Assembly: GCF_900113135.1 (NCBI RefSeq)
Contig: NZ_FOOH01000007.1
Location: 107,360-171,359 of the forward strand
DNA length: 64,000 bases
Direction of reading: 5' to 3'
DNA from: Salegentibacter agarivorans
GTDB lineage: Bacteria; Bacteroidota; Bacteroidia; Flavobacteriales; Flavobacteriaceae
The notes under the pieces are model-generated. The model made no database searches. It was given only the letters and a program-made list of their open reading frames with translations, and was not told where the DNA came from. A program made the translations under genes and the position numbers. Positions 42,408-52,621 of the stretch are shown here, piece after piece (positions within the stretch are counted from its first letter, which is position 1; each line of letters begins with the position of its first letter).

Positions 42408-44405
42408 ATGGACTTTAAAGCGAAAATACTACAGGGAATTCCCAGTGAACTTCCACCTAAAAAAGAATACGATACTTCGGTAAATCACGCTCCTAAACGA
42501 AAGGCTATTCTAAACGCCGAAGAAAAACAATTAGCACTTCAAAATGCCCTTCGTTATTTTGAAGAAAAACATCACCAGGAATTGCTACCTGAATTTAAGG
42601 ACGAACTGGAAAAATACGGGAGAATTTATATGTATCGCCTGAAGCCGGACTATGATATGTATGCGCGAAATATTGAAGAATATCCCGGAAATAGCACACA
42701 GGCAAAAGGAATCATGCTCATGATTCAAAACAACCTGGATCCTAAAGTAGCGCAACATCCCGATGAATTGATTACTTACGGGGGCAACGGGGCGGTTTTT
42801 CAAAACTGGGCGCAATACCTGCTCACTATGCAATATTTAGCCGAAATGGAAAACGATCAGACTTTGGTGATGTATTCCGGACATCCTATGGGCTTATTCC
42901 CTTCTCATGAAAATGCCCCAAGAGTAGTAGTTACTAATGGAATGATGATCCCAAATTATTCGAAACCTGATGATTGGGAAAAATTTAATGCGCTAGGTGT
43001 AACGCAATACGGGCAAATGACGGCTGGAAGTTATATGTACATTGGCCCACAGGGAATTGTGCACGGTACCACGATCACAGTTTTAAATGCCGGCAGAAAA
43101 ATATCAAGATCTGGAGAAGGTCTGGAAGGTAAATTATTTGTGACTTCCGGTCTTGGCGGGATGAGCGGCGCGCAACCAAAAGCCGGAAATATTGCAGGTT
43201 GTATTACCGTGTGTGCCGAGGTGAATCCAAAAGCTACAAAAACCCGCCATAGCCAGGGCTGGGTAGACGAAGTAATTTCTGATCTAGAAAAACTTGCTAA
43301 AAGAGTGCAGGAAGCCAAAGCTAATAAGGAAGTAGTTTCTATCGCTTTCCAGGGAAATATCGTAGATGTTTGGGAATATTTCGAGCAAGAAAATATTTAT
43401 ATCGATTTGGGAAGTGACCAGACTTCATTGCACAATCCCTGGGCCGGCGGTTATTACCCGGTAGGTTTAAGTTTAAAAGAAGCCAATACCATGATGGCCG
43501 AAGAACCTGAAAAATTTAAAGAAAAAGTACAGGAAAGTTTAAAAAGACAAACCGCGGCGATTAATAAACATACCGCTAAGGGCACCTATTTCTTTGATTA
43601 CGGAAATGCTTTCTTATTAGAAGCTTCCCGGGCCGGAGCCGATATTTTAGCTGAAAACGGCAAAGATTTTAAATATCCGAGCTACGTGCAGGATATTATG
43701 GGGCCTATGTGTTTTGATTACGGTTTTGGGCCTTTCAGATGGGTTTGTGCTTCCGGAAAAGAAGAAGATTTGGATAAAACCGATAAGATCGCGACTCAGG
43801 TTTTAGAAGAACTCAAAAAGAGTTCACCAGAGGAAATTCAGCAGCAAATGGCTGATAATATTCAGTGGATAAAGGGCGCAAGAGAAAACAAACTGGTAGT
43901 AGGATCTAAAGCCAGGATTCTCTATGCCGATGCCGAAGGACGAATGAAGATTGCCAAAGCTTTCAATGATGTTATTGGAAATGGAGAAATAGGAACGGTT
44001 ATTTTAGGACGTGATCATCACGACGTTTCCGGAACAGATTCTCCATACCGGGAAACTTCAAATATTTACGATGGATCCCAGTTCACAGCCGATATGGCGA
44101 TACAAAATGTAATTGGAGATAGCTTTAGAGGCGCCACCTGGGTAAGCATTCATAACGGCGGCGGAGTTGGCTGGGGCGAGGTGATTAATGGTGGATTTGG
44201 TATGATTCTTGAAGGAAATAAAGCATCGGAGGAGCGACTAAAGTCTATGCTTTTCTGGGATGTTAATAATGGAATTGCCCGCCGAAGCTGGGCCCGAAAC
44301 AAAGAAGCGCTCTTCGCTGCAAAAAGGGCTATGCAAATGGAACCAAAACTAAAAGTAACTATCCCAAACCTGGTAGATCCGGCTCTTTTTGACACTAACA
44401 CCTAA
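42408..44405 (+). CDS. hutU: urocanate hydratase
   Basis: Urocanase hydrates urocanate to imidazolone propionate, the second step of histidine breakdown. The product of about 665 residues contains YGGNGAVFQNWAQYLLTM, YSGHPMGLFPSHENAPRVVV and VTSGLGGMSGAQPKAG (NAD-binding). A frame opening at a TTG at 42381 adds nine residues; the ATG at 42408 (MDFKAKILQG) matches the family start. Other hut genes are not in this window. DUF4136 follows after 11 bp. Confidence 0.94.
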   Translation: MDFKAKILQGIPSELPPKKEYDTSVNHAPKRKAILNAEEKQLALQNALRYFEEKHHQELLPEFKDELEKYGRIYMYRLKPDYDMYARNIEEYPGNSTQAKGIMLMIQNNLDPKVAQHPDELITYGGNGAVFQNWAQYLLTMQYLAEMENDQTLVMYSGHPMGLFPSHENAPRVVVTNGMMIPNYSKPDDWEKFNALGVTQYGQMTAGSYMYIGPQGIVHGTTITVLNAGRKISRSGEGLEGKLFVTSGLGGMSGAQPKAGNIAGCITVCAEVNPKATKTRHSQGWVDEVISDLEKLAKRVQEAKANKEVVSIAFQGNIVDVWEYFEQENIYIDLGSDQTSLHNPWAGGYYPVGLSLKEANTMMAEEPEKFKEKVQESLKRQTAAINKHTAKGTYFFDYGNAFLLEASRAGADILAENGKDFKYPSYVQDIMGPMCFDYGFGPFRWVCASGKEEDLDKTDKIATQVLEELKKSSPEEIQQQMADNIQWIKGARENKLVVGSKARILYADAEGRMKIAKAFNDVIGNGEIGTVILGRDHHDVSGTDSPYRETSNIYDGSQFTADMAIQNVIGDSFRGATWVSIHNGGGVGWGEVINGGFGMILEGNKASEERLKSMLFWDVNNGIARRSWARNKEALFAAKRAMQMEPKLKVTIPNLVDPALFDTNT

Positions 44406-44416
44406 AATAATATTTT

Positions 44417-44959
44417 ATGAAAGTCTTAAAAATTACACCGGTTCTTTTACTGCTAACTATCCTGGTAACTTCCTGTAGTAGCGTAAGAGTTGCTTCAGAT
44501 TATGACAGGGAAGTAAACTTTAACCAATATGAAAGTTACGCTTTTTTTAAACCTGGAATAGATAAAGCTGAAATATCAGATCTAGATAAAAAACGAATCC
44601 TTAGAGCCATAGAAGCTGAAATGCAACGTAAAGGTTTTACAAAATCTGAGGATCCAGATCTTTTAGTAAGCATTTTTACGAAAACCAATGAAAATATTAA
44701 TATCTACCAGAACAATATGATGGGCTGGGGATATGGCTGGGGATGGCATCCCTGGTATTGGGGCTCAGGTTTTAATACCGTAAACCGCACTAGCGAAGGC
44801 ACTCTTTATATAGATCTAATTGATGCTGAAGGAAAAGAACTGGTTTGGCAGGGAATGGGAACTGCCGCTTTAGCCAATGATGTGAATAAAAAACAAAAAA
44901 GGATAAACGAAATTGTTTCTGAAATACTTGAAAAGTATCCTCCAGAAATAAAGAATTAA
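44417..44959 (+). CDS. DUF4136 lipoprotein
   Basis: The 180-residue protein has a lipoprotein signal (LLLLTILVTSC) followed by the DUF4136 domain, with ASDYDREVNFNQYESYAFF at its start and GMGTAALANDVNKKQKRINE near the end. A Trp/Gly/Tyr-rich stretch (GWGYGWGWHPWYWGSG) occupies the middle, as in many members. The family is outer-membrane-attached and of unknown function. It follows hutU by 11 bp and ends before a terminator. Confidence 0.88.
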   Translation: MKVLKITPVLLLLTILVTSCSSVRVASDYDREVNFNQYESYAFFKPGIDKAEISDLDKKRILRAIEAEMQRKGFTKSEDPDLLVSIFTKTNENINIYQNNMMGWGYGWGWHPWYWGSGFNTVNRTSEGTLYIDLIDAEGKELVWQGMGTAALANDVNKKQKRINEIVSEILEKYPPEIKN

Positions 44960-44976
44960 CCCCACAAATTTTTCAA

Positions 44977-45007
44977 CAAAAATGCTCCTCTTGTAGGAGC
45001 ATTTTTA
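44977..45007 (+). terminator. hairpin terminator after the DUF4136 gene
   Basis: An AAAAATGCTCC/GGAGCATTTTT stem with a six-base loop is followed by T residues. Confidence 0.85.
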
Positions 45008-45088
45008 TTTTTACACGGCTTTAGTTATCATTTTATGAATTTCAGGTTAATTTCTTATCTTTATATTGAATTTTAGTTAATCACACTT

Positions 45089-46843
45089 ATGCTCGATAAA
45101 GTTGAATCTAATGCGATTTTAGACCGCTTGCCGGCCCATCTTCAGCAATATATAAAACCACAGAATTACGATGATTACACCCCGGTAAACCACGCGGTTT
45201 GGCGTTATGTAATGCGTAAAAATGTAGATTACTTAAGCAAAGTTGCGCACGAATCTTATCTTGATGGTTTAAAGCAAACCGGCATTTCTATAGATCATAT
45301 TCCCAATATGTATGGGATGAACCGAATTTTAAAAGAAATTGGCTGGGCTGCTGTAGCGGTAGACGGCTTTATTCCGCCGGCTGCTTTTATGGAATTCCAG
45401 GCTTTTAACGTTTTGGTAATTGCGAGCGATATTCGTCAGCTCGAGCATATAGAATATACTCCTGCTCCAGATATTATTCACGAAGGTGCCGGCCACGCCC
45501 CTATTATCGCTAACCCAGAATACGCAGAATATCTTAGACGCTTTGGCGAAATTGGCTGTAAAGCTATTTCCAGCGCTAAAGATTATGAAATGTATGAAGC
45601 CATAAGGCATCTTTCTATTATTAAGGAAGCTGAAGATACACCTAAACAAGAAATTGAAGAAGCTGAAAAGAAAGTAGATTACCTGCAAAATAATATGGGG
45701 AAACCCAGCGAGATGGCGCAGATAAGAAACCTGCACTGGTGGACCGTTGAATACGGGTTGATTGGAACGCTTGAAGATCCTAAAATTTATGGCGCCGGTT
45801 TACTCTCTTCTATTGGAGAAAGCGCCTGGTGTATGACAGATAAAGTGAAGAAGATTCCATATTCTATTGAAGCTTGCAAACAGGAATTTGATATTACCAA
45901 ACCTCAGCCTCAGCTTTATGTAACGCCAGATTTTGCTCATTTAAGCTCAGTTTTAGAGGAATTTGCTAATAAAATGGCTTTAAGAAAAGGCGGTCTTGAA
46001 GGAATTCAAAAATTGATAGATTCTAAAAATCTTGGAACTATAGAATTAAGTACCGGTTTACAGATCTCAGGAGATTTTTCAAAAGTTATTGAACACGATG
46101 GCAAACCAATTTATATTCAAACTTCAGGGAAAACTGCCCTTTCCCATCGTGAAAAGGAACTGGTAGGTCACGGTGTAAAAAATCACCCTGACGGATTTGG
46201 TTCGCCAATTGGCTCTTTAAAAGGAATCAATTTAGCGATTGAAGATATGAGCCCGCGTGATCTTAGGGCTTATGATATTTATGAAGGTGAAAAGATTGAA
46301 TTTGAATTTGAAGGTGGGATAAAAGTAAAAGGTGAGATCATTACCGGCACCAGGAATCTCCAGGGGAAAATAATCATTATTAGCCTAAAAGATTGCACTG
46401 TGACTTATGGCGAAGAAATTTTATTTAAACCGGAATGGGGCAAATATGATATGGCGATTGGGAAAGAAGTTATTTCAGCCTTTGCCGGCCCCGCCGACAA
46501 TCTTTCTTTTGATCTAATTACCCACAAAACCTCAACTACTACAATAAAAAGCAAAAGTACACCAGAACGCGAAGAACTTAATTCACTTTATGCTTCTGTT
46601 AGAAATATAAGAGAAGGAAAAGATGCGAAATTTTCATTAGACGCTGCTTTAGAACTTGTAAAAAAACATCACCCAAAAGACTGGTTGCTTTCCGTAGAAA
46701 TATATGAGCTAGCAGTAGGGAAAGATGAAAAACTCGCTAAAGAAGCTCTAAATAATTTAGAGGATGTAAAATCTCTAAGACCGGATATTTCACATTTAAT
46801 TGATGGCGGAATAAGCCTTATAAACAGCCAATTGGTAAGTTAA
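45089..46843 (+). CDS. aromatic amino acid hydroxylase with long C-terminal extension
   Basis: The N-terminal half matches pterin-dependent phenylalanine/tyrosine/tryptophan hydroxylases. The iron ligands appear in IIHEGAGHAP (H131, H136) and WWTVEYGLIG (E221). The usual bacterial phenylalanine hydroxylase has about 260-300 residues, but this protein has 584; from about residue 300 on there is a separate region (for example GHGVKNHPDGFGSPIGSLKG). Its function is unknown. It would hydroxylate phenylalanine to tyrosine or a related reaction; no pterin-recycling gene is adjacent. It stands alone with a terminator upstream. Confidence 0.85.
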   Translation: MLDKVESNAILDRLPAHLQQYIKPQNYDDYTPVNHAVWRYVMRKNVDYLSKVAHESYLDGLKQTGISIDHIPNMYGMNRILKEIGWAAVAVDGFIPPAAFMEFQAFNVLVIASDIRQLEHIEYTPAPDIIHEGAGHAPIIANPEYAEYLRRFGEIGCKAISSAKDYEMYEAIRHLSIIKEAEDTPKQEIEEAEKKVDYLQNNMGKPSEMAQIRNLHWWTVEYGLIGTLEDPKIYGAGLLSSIGESAWCMTDKVKKIPYSIEACKQEFDITKPQPQLYVTPDFAHLSSVLEEFANKMALRKGGLEGIQKLIDSKNLGTIELSTGLQISGDFSKVIEHDGKPIYIQTSGKTALSHREKELVGHGVKNHPDGFGSPIGSLKGINLAIEDMSPRDLRAYDIYEGEKIEFEFEGGIKVKGEIITGTRNLQGKIIIISLKDCTVTYGEEILFKPEWGKYDMAIGKEVISAFAGPADNLSFDLITHKTSTTTIKSKSTPEREELNSLYASVRNIREGKDAKFSLDAALELVKKHHPKDWLLSVEIYELAVGKDEKLAKEALNNLEDVKSLRPDISHLIDGGISLINSQLVS

Positions 46844-46878
46844 TATAACATTCAAGTTTTAAATTCCGAAAAAGCAGA

Positions 46879-47493
46879 CTAGAGTTTTATTTTTTCGAAT
46901 TCTTCGGAATCATTGAAATTCTGGTCGTTGTATTGCAGCGTCCAACCCATAGAGTTGGTTAAAATATAGATCTTTTGCAATTCGCTAATTAGCCTGTTTT
47001 CAGCATTAGATTTAAGCGAAGAAGCTTCTACCTTTTCTCTAATAGATTTTTCAATTCGGCCCTTAATTTTATTGTGATCTTCCGCATCAAACTGGTTTAA
47101 ATAATCCTGGGTAACATCGTAATATTTTATCTCGGGATTTATTGTAATTTCTTCTTTAGGAATAGAAGTGATGCGTACAATTTTATTTTCTTCATCAATT
47201 TCGGTTTCTAATTTACTTAGATCGTAAGCCACCGTTGCCGTAGCATTTACAATGATAAGCGCTTTCTTTCTTGCCGAAAAAATATCGAGATAAAACTTCT
47301 TTGAATTTTTATAAGAATAAACCTGGGAAAAAGTACCTTCGGTTACCACCAATTTTCCCACATTTTTAATTTGCTGCTGAAGTAAGGCTGTACTTTCTTC
47401 TAATTGATCTTTTTCAATATTTCTGTTTTCACAATAGCGAATACCAAAAACCACAAGCAAGACCAAAATGGCACCTATAAGGAAATTTCTCAT
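46879..47493 (-). CDS. DUF4230 protein (copy 2)
   Basis: The 204-residue protein has an N-terminal membrane segment (FLIGAILVLLVVFGIRYC). The DUF4230 pattern follows: VTEGTFSQVYSYKNSKKFY, KKALIIVNATATVAYDLSKL, and GWTLQYND near the end. Length and layout equal those of the protein at 2556-3170, so these are paralogues. It is a single gene with no clear partner. Upstream are two tandem hairpins (47568-47635). Confidence 0.85.
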   Translation of the reverse strand: MRNFLIGAILVLLVVFGIRYCENRNIEKDQLEESTALLQQQIKNVGKLVVTEGTFSQVYSYKNSKKFYLDIFSARKKALIIVNATATVAYDLSKLETEIDEENKIVRITSIPKEEITINPEIKYYDVTQDYLNQFDAEDHNKIKGRIEKSIREKVEASSLKSNAENRLISELQKIYILTNSMGWTLQYNDQNFNDSEEFEKIKL

Positions 47494-47567
47494 TTATCAA
47501 TTTTTTCTAAAGGTACAAAGAATGTGAATTTTGGAGTTTTTGAAGAAAACATTACTTTTTTAAAACA

Positions 47568-47635
47568 CTTATGGACGGCCCCACCCGTCCATAAGTTTTT
47601 AACTTTCTAAAATCTACCCCAACAAATTTTAGAAA
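47568..47635 (+). terminator. two tandem hairpins upstream of the DUF4230 gene
   Basis: CTTATGGACGG/CCGTCCATAAG (11-bp perfect stem, six-base loop, 47568-47595) is followed by TTTTT. A TTTCTAAAAT/ATTTTAGAAA stem (47604-47635) comes next. The first has the form of a plus-strand terminator, yet no plus-strand gene precedes it closely. It could end an unseen small RNA, or be a processed structure in the leader of the minus gene. Confidence 0.5.
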
Positions 47636-47782
47636 ACGAATTAAGATACAGTCATAAAAAACGACTTCTCAGCCATTCGTTATCAATAACTTATATCTAA
47701 AATTCTAAGATAAAAATACAAAAAAAATTAATATATAAACAATTCCGAAATTAATTTAATGTTTTTTTGACGATAACTTAAT

Positions 47783-48730
47783 TTAGAACTGAAGATGCGG
47801 ATAACGCTTTTGGAGTGTTAAAACTTTAGAATTCAAATTTTTTAGAAATTTACGATGCGCTTCAGAATTGAGATTAAATGGACGGTGTGCTAATCCTTTT
47901 TGAATATTTTCCACCTCATTTAAAATCGAAAGAGAGTCTTCTGAAAACCAGGTTTCCGTAAATCTTTTCCAAATATAGTATATGGCTGTTTGAGAAGGGT
48001 GTAACATATCTTCAGTATAAAACCGATAGTCCCGAAGTTCATCCATCATCAATTCATAAGATGGAAAATAATGGGTTTTCTTGCTTTCTTCGCAAACCTT
48101 ATGAACAGCGGTAATTAAATGCGCTTTGCTACGCTGATTTTCAACAAATCCGTCCTTAATATGCCGAACTGGAGAAACGGTGAAAATCACTTCAGCATCA
48201 GGGTTTATTTGGTGTGCTTCTTCCAGAATCTCATTTAAAGCTCGCTCAATTTCTTCTATAGATTGTATTTCTTTCCTAAAAGATTTCTGCGGAACTTTAT
48301 GACAGTTGGCAACGCTCTGTTCACTTTCTAAATGAAAATAGCTCCAGCTAGTACCCAAAGTGATTACCAAATGTGAGCTTTGCTGAAGAAACTCACGAGC
48401 GTTTTTTAATGCGGAATTCAGGTTATTTAGTAAAACCTCAGGATCAGGATTACTTAAAGAAGAATGCGCATCAAAACAATGCCAGCGCTCCTGGTGCTGA
48501 AAAATATCCTTCTCAGTATAAAACGCGGCTTCGTTAAGTTTTCGAAAAAACTTTGCAATAGCCAAAGGATGAAAAAGAATTCCGAAGGGATTCTGTAAAT
48601 TTTGCAGCTTATAGAAATCCAGTTTTTTACTGATATTCTCTACAAAACAGGAACCAATAAGAAAGATTTTAGATTTATAATCTATCTTAGGCTCAGCCTT
48701 TTTTATAGGTATTTTGGTCCTGAATTCCAT
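47783..48730 (-). CDS. GSCFA-domain protein
   Basis: The 315-residue protein starts its conserved domain with KIFLIGSCFVENISKKLDFY, the GSCFA signature (Gly-Ser-Cys-Phe). Then come NPFGILFHPLAIAKFF, LVITLGTSWSYFH and FTVSPVRHIKDG. The family resembles SGNH hydrolases, with the Ser in GSC as possible nucleophile, and is typical of Bacteroidota. Its substrate is unknown; a role in cell-surface glycan acyl modification is a guess from fold. It is downstream of alaS, separated by a repeat element. Confidence 0.88.
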   Translation of the reverse strand: MEFRTKIPIKKAEPKIDYKSKIFLIGSCFVENISKKLDFYKLQNLQNPFGILFHPLAIAKFFRKLNEAAFYTEKDIFQHQERWHCFDAHSSLSNPDPEVLLNNLNSALKNAREFLQQSSHLVITLGTSWSYFHLESEQSVANCHKVPQKSFRKEIQSIEEIERALNEILEEAHQINPDAEVIFTVSPVRHIKDGFVENQRSKAHLITAVHKVCEESKKTHYFPSYELMMDELRDYRFYTEDMLHPSQTAIYYIWKRFTETWFSEDSLSILNEVENIQKGLAHRPFNLNSEAHRKFLKNLNSKVLTLQKRYPHLQF

Positions 48731-48744
48731 AGCATTATATAGAA

Positions 48745-48893
48745 GCTGTCTGAAAAGGTTTTAAAAACGTCATCTTGAATTTATTTCAAAGCCTGTCCCG
48801 ATTTTTTATCGGGGATCTAACGTAATGGTAATCAAAAAACATGTTAGAAGCTTAAACAAGTTCAGCTTGACGAAAATAGACTTTTCAGACAGC
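48745..48893. repeat. stem-loop with nested palindromic element (copy B)
   Basis: An outer stem GCTGTCTGAAAAG (48745-48757) pairs perfectly with 48881-48893. Inside it lies a copy of the roughly 105-bp GTCA/TGAC element (48769-48872) with a CCCGAT/ATCGGG central hairpin. It is located between the end of alaS and the start of the GSCFA gene, on the same transcript direction. Confidence 0.6.
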
Positions 48894-48901
48894 GTCATGC
48901 T

Positions 48902-51511
48902 TTATTTTAAATAAGCCTGTGCTTCTTGCAGAGCCTCGTTTATTCCTTCCGGTTTTTTACCGCCGGCAGTTGCAAAAAACGGCTGGCCACCACCACCGCC
49001 CTGGATATATTTGCCCAGGTCTTTTACAATTTTTCCTGCATGCAGGTCTTTTTCTTTTGCCAGGTCTTTAGAAATATAGCAACTTAAAAGTGCCTTTCCA
49101 TTTTGCTCGGTTCCGAATAATAAAAACAAGTTTTCGAATTCATCCCCAAGTTGGAAAGCAAGATCTTTTATGCCGCCGGCATCAAGATCTACTTTCTTAG
49201 CAAGGAAATTCACCCCGTTTATTTCAGAAATTTCAGACTTTAATTCACTTTTTAGGTTTTTGGCTTTATCCTTTAGTAAGGCTTCTACCTGCTTTTTCAA
49301 TGCTGCATTTTCGTCCTGCAAAGTATTTACCGCTTTTACCGGGTCTTTGGCGTTTTTCAATTCGGCTTTTATTTGCTCTAGAACCTCATCCTGGGTGGCA
49401 AAATAATCTTTTACAGCTTCCCCGGTAATTGCTTCAATCCTTCTAATTCCGGAAGCAACAGCTCCTTCTGAAGTGATTTTAAAATGCCATATTTCTGAAG
49501 TATTTTTTACATGAATTCCACCACAAAGTTCCATAGATTCTCCAAAACGAATGGCACGAACAGCATCCCCGTATTTTTCACCAAACAGCGCCAAAGCGCC
49601 CTGGTTAACGGCCTCCTTAAACGAAATACTTCGCTGCTCTTCTAAAGGTAATTGCTCGTTGATTCGCTGATTTACCAGTTTTTCAACCTGCTCTAATTCC
49701 TCTTTATTTACTTTGCTGAAGTGAGAAAAATCGAAGCGCAGATAATCTCCTTTAACCAGAGAACCTTTTTGTTCTACGTGAGTTCCCAAAACTTCCCGAA
49801 GCGCCTGGTGCAATAAGTGCGTGGCCGTATGATTAGCCGCGGTAGCCGCACGGTTTTTTGAATTTACAACCGCCCTAAATTTATCTTTTGGATTCTTAGG
49901 AAGCGATTTAGCAAAATGAACAATTAAGTTGTTTTCTTTTTTAGTATCGGTAATCTCTATTTTGTTGTTTTCGCTATCCATGAGAAAACCTTTATCTCCA
50001 ACCTGTCCGCCACCTTCAGGGTAAAACGGAGTTTGCGAAAGCACAATTTGATAAAAAGCACCTTTTTTGCTTTCCACTTTTCGGTATCGTGCAATTTGGG
50101 TTTCAGCCTCTAAATGATCGTAACCTACGAAGGCTTCAGCATTTACCGAATTTATTTCTTCCCAGTCTCCCGCTGTAACCTGGGTTGCCGCACGGGACCT
50201 GTCTTTTTGCTCCTTAAGCTGAACTTCAAATTCCTTTTGATCAAGATCGAATCCGCGTTCACGTAAAATTAGTGCTGTTAAATCTATAGGGAAACCAAAA
50301 GTATCGTAAAGCTCAAATGCTTTCTTCCCCGAAACCGTTTTTCCTTTGGTTTCTGAAATTATATTTTCCAGCAAAATCAAGCCCTGGTCCAATGTTCTTA
50401 AAAAAGATTGTTCTTCTTCCTTAATCACATTTTCGCATAAAGTTTTTTGAGATTTAAGCTCAGGAAATGCTTCGCCCATTTGCTTACTTAACACCTCAAC
50501 AAGCTTATAAATAAAAGGTTCTTTGGTATCTAAAAATGTAAATCCATAACGAATGGCACGTCTTAAAATTCTTCTAATCACATAACCGGCACCGGTGTTT
50601 GATGGCAATTGCCCATCGGCTATAGAAAAAGTTACCGCTCTCACGTGATCTGCAATTACCCGAATCGCGATATCGGTTTTTTCAGATTTTCCGTACTGAG
50701 AATTCGTGATTTTTTCCAGTTCAGCAATTAGCGGCGTAAAAACATCGGTATCGTAATTAGATTGTGTTCCCTGTAAAACCATACAAAGACGTTCAAAACC
50801 CATCCCGGTGTCTATATGTTTTGCCGGTAATTCTACTAAAGAACCATCAGCTTTACGGTTATATTGCATAAAAACCAGGTTCCAGATCTCTACCACTTGT
50901 GGGTGATCTGCATTTACCAGTTCTTTACCGGGTTTCTTAGCTTTTTCAGCTTCAGATCGAATATCAATATGAATTTCAGAACAAGGTCCGCAAGGTCCCT
51001 GGTCTCCCATTTCCCAGAAATTGTCTTTTTTATCGCCGTAAACAATGCGATCTTCAGGAACAATCTTTTTCCAAAGTTCCAGGGCTTCGGTATCCAATCC
51101 TAATTTATCTTCTTCGCTTCCTTCAAAAACAGAAACATAAAGATTTTCAGGAGCAATTTTAAAAACTTCGGTAAGCAATTCCCAGGCCCAGTTTATGGCT
51201 TCCTCTTTAAAATAATCACCAAAACTCCAGTTCCCTAACATCTCGAACATCGTGTGATGGTAAGTATCCATTCCCACTTCTTCCAAATCGTTATGTTTTC
51301 CGCTTACGCGAAGGCATTTTTGGCTATCGGTAATTCGGGAACTGGAAGGCTCGCTATTTCCTAAAAAATACTCCTTAAACTGAACCATCCCGGCGTTGGT
51401 AAACATTAAAGTGGGATCGTCTTTTAGCACCATAGGCGCTGAGGGAACGATTTTATGAGATTTGGATTTAAAAAATTCTAAAAACTGGCTTCTTATTTCC
51501 TGAGATTTCAT
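48902..51511 (-). CDS. alaS: alanine--tRNA ligase
   Basis: The 869-residue enzyme attaches alanine to tRNA-Ala. The class II aminoacylation domain is at the N-terminus ([40 protein letters not shown]). The editing domain carries the zinc-binding [16 protein letters not shown] and a later CGGIHV. The C-terminal domain ends in [16 protein letters not shown], which is the usual Gly-rich C-Ala region. Length is normal and there is no fusion. It is divergent from the M23 peptidase gene. Confidence 0.97.
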   Translation of the reverse strand: MKSQEIRSQFLEFFKSKSHKIVPSAPMVLKDDPTLMFTNAGMVQFKEYFLGNSEPSSSRITDSQKCLRVSGKHNDLEEVGMDTYHHTMFEMLGNWSFGDYFKEEAINWAWELLTEVFKIAPENLYVSVFEGSEEDKLGLDTEALELWKKIVPEDRIVYGDKKDNFWEMGDQGPCGPCSEIHIDIRSEAEKAKKPGKELVNADHPQVVEIWNLVFMQYNRKADGSLVELPAKHIDTGMGFERLCMVLQGTQSNYDTDVFTPLIAELEKITNSQYGKSEKTDIAIRVIADHVRAVTFSIADGQLPSNTGAGYVIRRILRRAIRYGFTFLDTKEPFIYKLVEVLSKQMGEAFPELKSQKTLCENVIKEEEQSFLRTLDQGLILLENIISETKGKTVSGKKAFELYDTFGFPIDLTALILRERGFDLDQKEFEVQLKEQKDRSRAATQVTAGDWEEINSVNAEAFVGYDHLEAETQIARYRKVESKKGAFYQIVLSQTPFYPEGGGQVGDKGFLMDSENNKIEITDTKKENNLIVHFAKSLPKNPKDKFRAVVNSKNRAATAANHTATHLLHQALREVLGTHVEQKGSLVKGDYLRFDFSHFSKVNKEELEQVEKLVNQRINEQLPLEEQRSISFKEAVNQGALALFGEKYGDAVRAIRFGESMELCGGIHVKNTSEIWHFKITSEGAVASGIRRIEAITGEAVKDYFATQDEVLEQIKAELKNAKDPVKAVNTLQDENAALKKQVEALLKDKAKNLKSELKSEISEINGVNFLAKKVDLDAGGIKDLAFQLGDEFENLFLLFGTEQNGKALLSCYISKDLAKEKDLHAGKIVKDLGKYIQGGGGGQPFFATAGGKKPEGINEALQEAQAYLK

Positions 51512-51631
51512 CTAGCTGCTCTAATCTAAAATTATTAATTTGTGTTGGTGCTGAAACAATTTCCTATATTTGTTCGTTTACCAGACTAAACTTAGCACGG
51601 TAATTGCTAATTATTGTTGGCAAAAATAGCA

Positions 51632-51639
51632 TAAATTTG
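51632..51639 (+). promoter_or_regulatory. -7 promoter element for the M23 peptidase gene
   Basis: TAAATTTG ends only 4 bp before the ATG at 51644, which would give a nearly leaderless transcript. No strong -33 TTG is present at the right distance. Confidence 0.4.
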
Positions 51640-51643
51640 ACTC

Positions 51644-52621
51644 ATGTCGAAGGTTAAATATTATTACGATAGCGACACGCAATCCTATAGAAAAATAGAG
51701 CGCCGAAAGGGCCGCCGCATAGGGATTGTGCTGCTTAGTATCCTGGGATCTTTCCTCTCTGGTTTTTTATTACTGGTCATTTATTTAAATATTCCTCAGA
51801 TTGTAACTCCAAAAGAAAAGGCCTTAAAACGCGAACTTCAAAACATGGAATTACAATATGGATTACTGAATAAAAAAATGAACCAGGTCCAGAATGTTCT
51901 GGCAAATATTGAAGATCGGGACAATAATATTTACCGGGTTTATTTTGAAGCAAACCCAATTCCTGAAGAGCAAAGAAGAGCAGGTTTTGGCGGAATTAAC
52001 CGCTACAAAGACCTTGAAGGTTTTGATAATTCTAAATTGATTATTGAAACCAGCAAGCGAATGGATATTCTCACCAAACAGTTGGTGGTACAATCTAAAT
52101 CCTTAGATGAAATTGCAGAATTGGCAAAGGAAAAAGAGAGTCTTTTAGCTTCGGTTCCTGCTATACAACCGGTAAAAAATGAAGATTTAAGCAGAATTGC
52201 TTCTGGTTACGGATGGAGAACCGACCCATTTACTAAAGTGAGAAAATTTCACCACGGGATGGATTTTAGCGCGCCCCGAGGAACGCCGGTTTACGCCACA
52301 GGAGATGGCAGGGTGGAAAGAGCAGATAACCGCGCTACCGGTTATGGAAATCATATAAGAGTAGATCACGGCTATGGCTACACCAGCCTTTACGCCCACT
52401 TATATAAATATAATGTACGGGTTGGCCAGCGGGTTCAACGTGGGGATATTATTGGTTACGTGGGCAGCACGGGCAGATCCCAGGGACCTCATTTACATTA
52501 TGAGATATTTAAAGATGATAACCGAATTAACCCGATTAATTTTTACTATGGAAACCTTTCGCCAGAAGAATTTGATAAGGTTCTGGAAAAAGCACAACAA
52601 GAAAACCAATCCCTGGATTAA
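51644..52621 (+). CDS. M23-family peptidoglycan endopeptidase
   Basis: The 325-residue protein has one N-terminal membrane segment (IGIVLLSILGSFLSGFLLLV). A coiled-coil region (about 60-110) and a C-terminal LytM/M23 domain follow. Zinc ligands are visible in FHHGMDFSAPRGTPVYATGD (H and D) and HLHYEIF. It would cut peptide cross-links in peptidoglycan from the periplasmic side of the inner membrane. Its stop overlaps the MerR gene's ATG by 1 bp, so the M23-MerR-LemA-TPM-TPM genes are probably one operon. Confidence 0.93.
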   Translation: MSKVKYYYDSDTQSYRKIERRKGRRIGIVLLSILGSFLSGFLLLVIYLNIPQIVTPKEKALKRELQNMELQYGLLNKKMNQVQNVLANIEDRDNNIYRVYFEANPIPEEQRRAGFGGINRYKDLEGFDNSKLIIETSKRMDILTKQLVVQSKSLDEIAELAKEKESLLASVPAIQPVKNEDLSRIASGYGWRTDPFTKVRKFHHGMDFSAPRGTPVYATGDGRVERADNRATGYGNHIRVDHGYGYTSLYAHLYKYNVRVGQRVQRGDIIGYVGSTGRSQGPHLHYEIFKDDNRINPINFYYGNLSPEEFDKVLEKAQQENQSLD

